NCBI GenBank assembly: GCA_024653905.1
Contig: JANLGZ010000109.1
Location: 1-13,961, forward strand
From: an archaeon
GTDB taxonomy: Archaea > Iainarchaeota > Iainarchaeia > Iainarchaeales > Iainarchaeaceae
Length of the DNA stretch: 13,961 bases
Direction: 5' to 3'
The notes beneath the pieces were generated by a model. The model had not been told where the DNA came from. It saw only the letters and a program-made list of their open reading frames with translations, and did no database searches. This document shows, piece by piece, positions 13,206 to 13,961 of this stretch (the stretch's first letter is position 1; each line of letters begins with the position of its first letter). The position numbers and the translations under genes are program-made.

Positions 13206-13961
13206 TTGAACAAATTTGTCGCTACAGTTTTGATTTTAACATTATTAACAGGAATTGCTTTTGCAGGGACAACAACAGGAAGCATTACAACACCTAGTTC
13301 ACCAACAAAAGGGATAGTTTCTATAACATTTACTGCATTAAACACTACCAGCAATAACCTTCTAGCTGATTTGATATACAATATTAATGATACAAATACA
13401 CCAATTGTTTCAAACCTCGACTTATTAGGGGATTATAATAACAGCAACCCTCAAACAAATCTTGATTGTACAGGTTCAAGTCCAGATAGTAACAGTTTTA
13501 GTTGCAGTTATTCATGGAACACAACAGGAATTGATTCAAACAATTTACTATTAATACTCAAAGGATTTGAAAATGGTAGCTCTAATAAAAAAGTGTTTTA
13601 TACTTCCCCAATAATAGTTGACAATACATTACCAACTGCAAATTTTATCCAGCCAAATGACAGTAATAACACTTATTACAAATCAAACAACGTTATTTTT
13701 GATGTCAATGATTCAGGTTCAGGAGTTAGCACAGTTACAGTAACCGGTTTAACTTCTAGTTTTTCTTTAGCAAGTAACTGTACCCAAAATGGCAAGAATT
13801 ATCATTGTGATTACACAGAAACAGGGTTTGACACAAACAACACCATTTACACTATGAACATCAATGTCACTGACGTAACGGGAAACTCAAGTTCACCAGC
13901 AATAACAAAACCAGTTACATATATTGACAACACAGCACCCGTACAAGTTACTGGTTTCAGT
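13206..13961 (+). CDS. Secreted protein with tandem Ig-like repeats, 3'-truncated by window edge
   Basis: The frame from TTG 13206 stays open to the last base (252 codons) with no stop. Residues 1-20 form a Sec signal peptide: Lys3, a hydrophobic core, and an AFA-type cleavage site before Gly21. The rest is Asn/Ser/Thr-rich and built of repeats of about 102 residues: in the first, C88 and C100; in the second, C192 and C201. In both, CT begins the segment and TG[IF]D[ST]NN follows the second Cys. Each repeat ends with a DNTxP linker (139 and 241), as is usual between Ig-like or cadherin-like surface domains. The paired cysteines may form disulfides. There are 12 N-X-S/T sequons, though part of that follows from composition. 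Likely exported, possibly cell-surface or adhesive, and a candidate glycan acceptor. Anchor and total length lie outside the window. Confidence 0.85.
   Translation, partial: MNKFVATVLILTLLTGIAFAGTTTGSITTPSSPTKGIVSITFTALNTTSNNLLADLIYNINDTNTPIVSNLDLLGDYNNSNPQTNLDCTGSSPDSNSFSCSYSWNTTGIDSNNLLLILKGFENGSSNKKVFYTSPIIVDNTLPTANFIQPNDSNNTYYKSNNVIFDVNDSGSGVSTVTVTGLTSSFSLASNCTQNGKNYHCDYTETGFDTNNTIYTMNINVTDVTGNSSSPAITKPVTYIDNTAPVQVTGFS

Noticed and set aside
13206..13961. Exceptional enrichment of N-glycosylation sequons as proof of glycosylation
   Set aside because: Twelve sequons are present, but the Asn/Ser/Thr-rich composition alone would give nearly as many, so this is only suggestive.
1..13961. CRISPR array, insertion sequence, tRNA/rRNA or defence system
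   Set aside because: Intergenic gaps are all below 140 nt, with no regularly spaced repeats, transposase motifs, cloverleaf-like sequence or defence-type domains visible.

Overview
The window looks like a surface-glycan (nucleotide-sugar and glycosyltransfer) locus from an AT-rich archaeal genome. The archaeal call rests on Shine-Dalgarno elements of the GGTG/AGGTGA type, TATA-like boxes 20-30 nt upstream of several start codons with no room for a leader (leaderless mRNAs), TTG starts, two dolichol-phosphate-sugar-synthase-like glycosyltransferases and a GT-C-like membrane protein. The dense packing and many small membrane or secreted proteins would fit a DPANN-type archaeon, but nothing here fixes the phylum.

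Layout. (1) 1-2526, plus strand: the 3' part of an NAD-dependent sugar epimerase/dehydratase, a family-2 glycosyltransferase with membrane segments, and a UPF0104/AglD-like flippase-type membrane protein. (2) 2544-11073, minus strand, read right to left: UDP-glucose 6-dehydrogenase, an RmlA-like nucleotidyltransferase, UDP-glucuronate decarboxylase (UDP-xylose synthase), a GT2 enzyme, a UDP-glucuronate 4-epimerase-like SDR, an RfbH/E1-type PMP and iron-sulfur 3-dehydrase, a large GT-C-like membrane protein, and a second GT2 enzyme. (3) 11210-12480, plus strand: a second sugar nucleotidyltransferase overlapping a two-helix membrane protein of unknown function. (4) 12487-13086, minus strand: a DedA/VTT membrane protein. 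(5) 13206-13961, plus strand: the start of a secreted, tandemly repeated Ig-like protein that runs off the window.

How the genes may work together (inference): a nucleotidyltransferase supplies UDP-glucose; Ugd oxidises it to UDP-glucuronate; one branch decarboxylates this to UDP-xylose and another may epimerise it to UDP-galacturonate. RfbH removes a 3-hydroxyl from a 4-keto-6-deoxy nucleotide sugar, giving a 3,6-dideoxy sugar. The GT2 enzymes would transfer sugars, probably to a polyprenyl-phosphate carrier, and the GT-C-like protein would use such lipid-linked sugars on the outer face. The Ig-like secreted protein, with 12 N-X-S/T sequons in 252 residues, is a possible acceptor. No oligosaccharyltransferase (AglB) and no partner reductase for RfbH is present.

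There are no rRNA or tRNA genes, IS elements or CRISPR arrays, and no gene-free stretch above 300 bases. The longest gaps, 11074-11209 and 13087-13205, are divergent promoter regions. I do not see a wholly new defence or mobile system. The most unusual parts are the iron-sulfur dehydrase with altered cysteine spacing, the compact ugd-nucleotidyltransferase-uxs module, and the repeat-bearing secreted protein.
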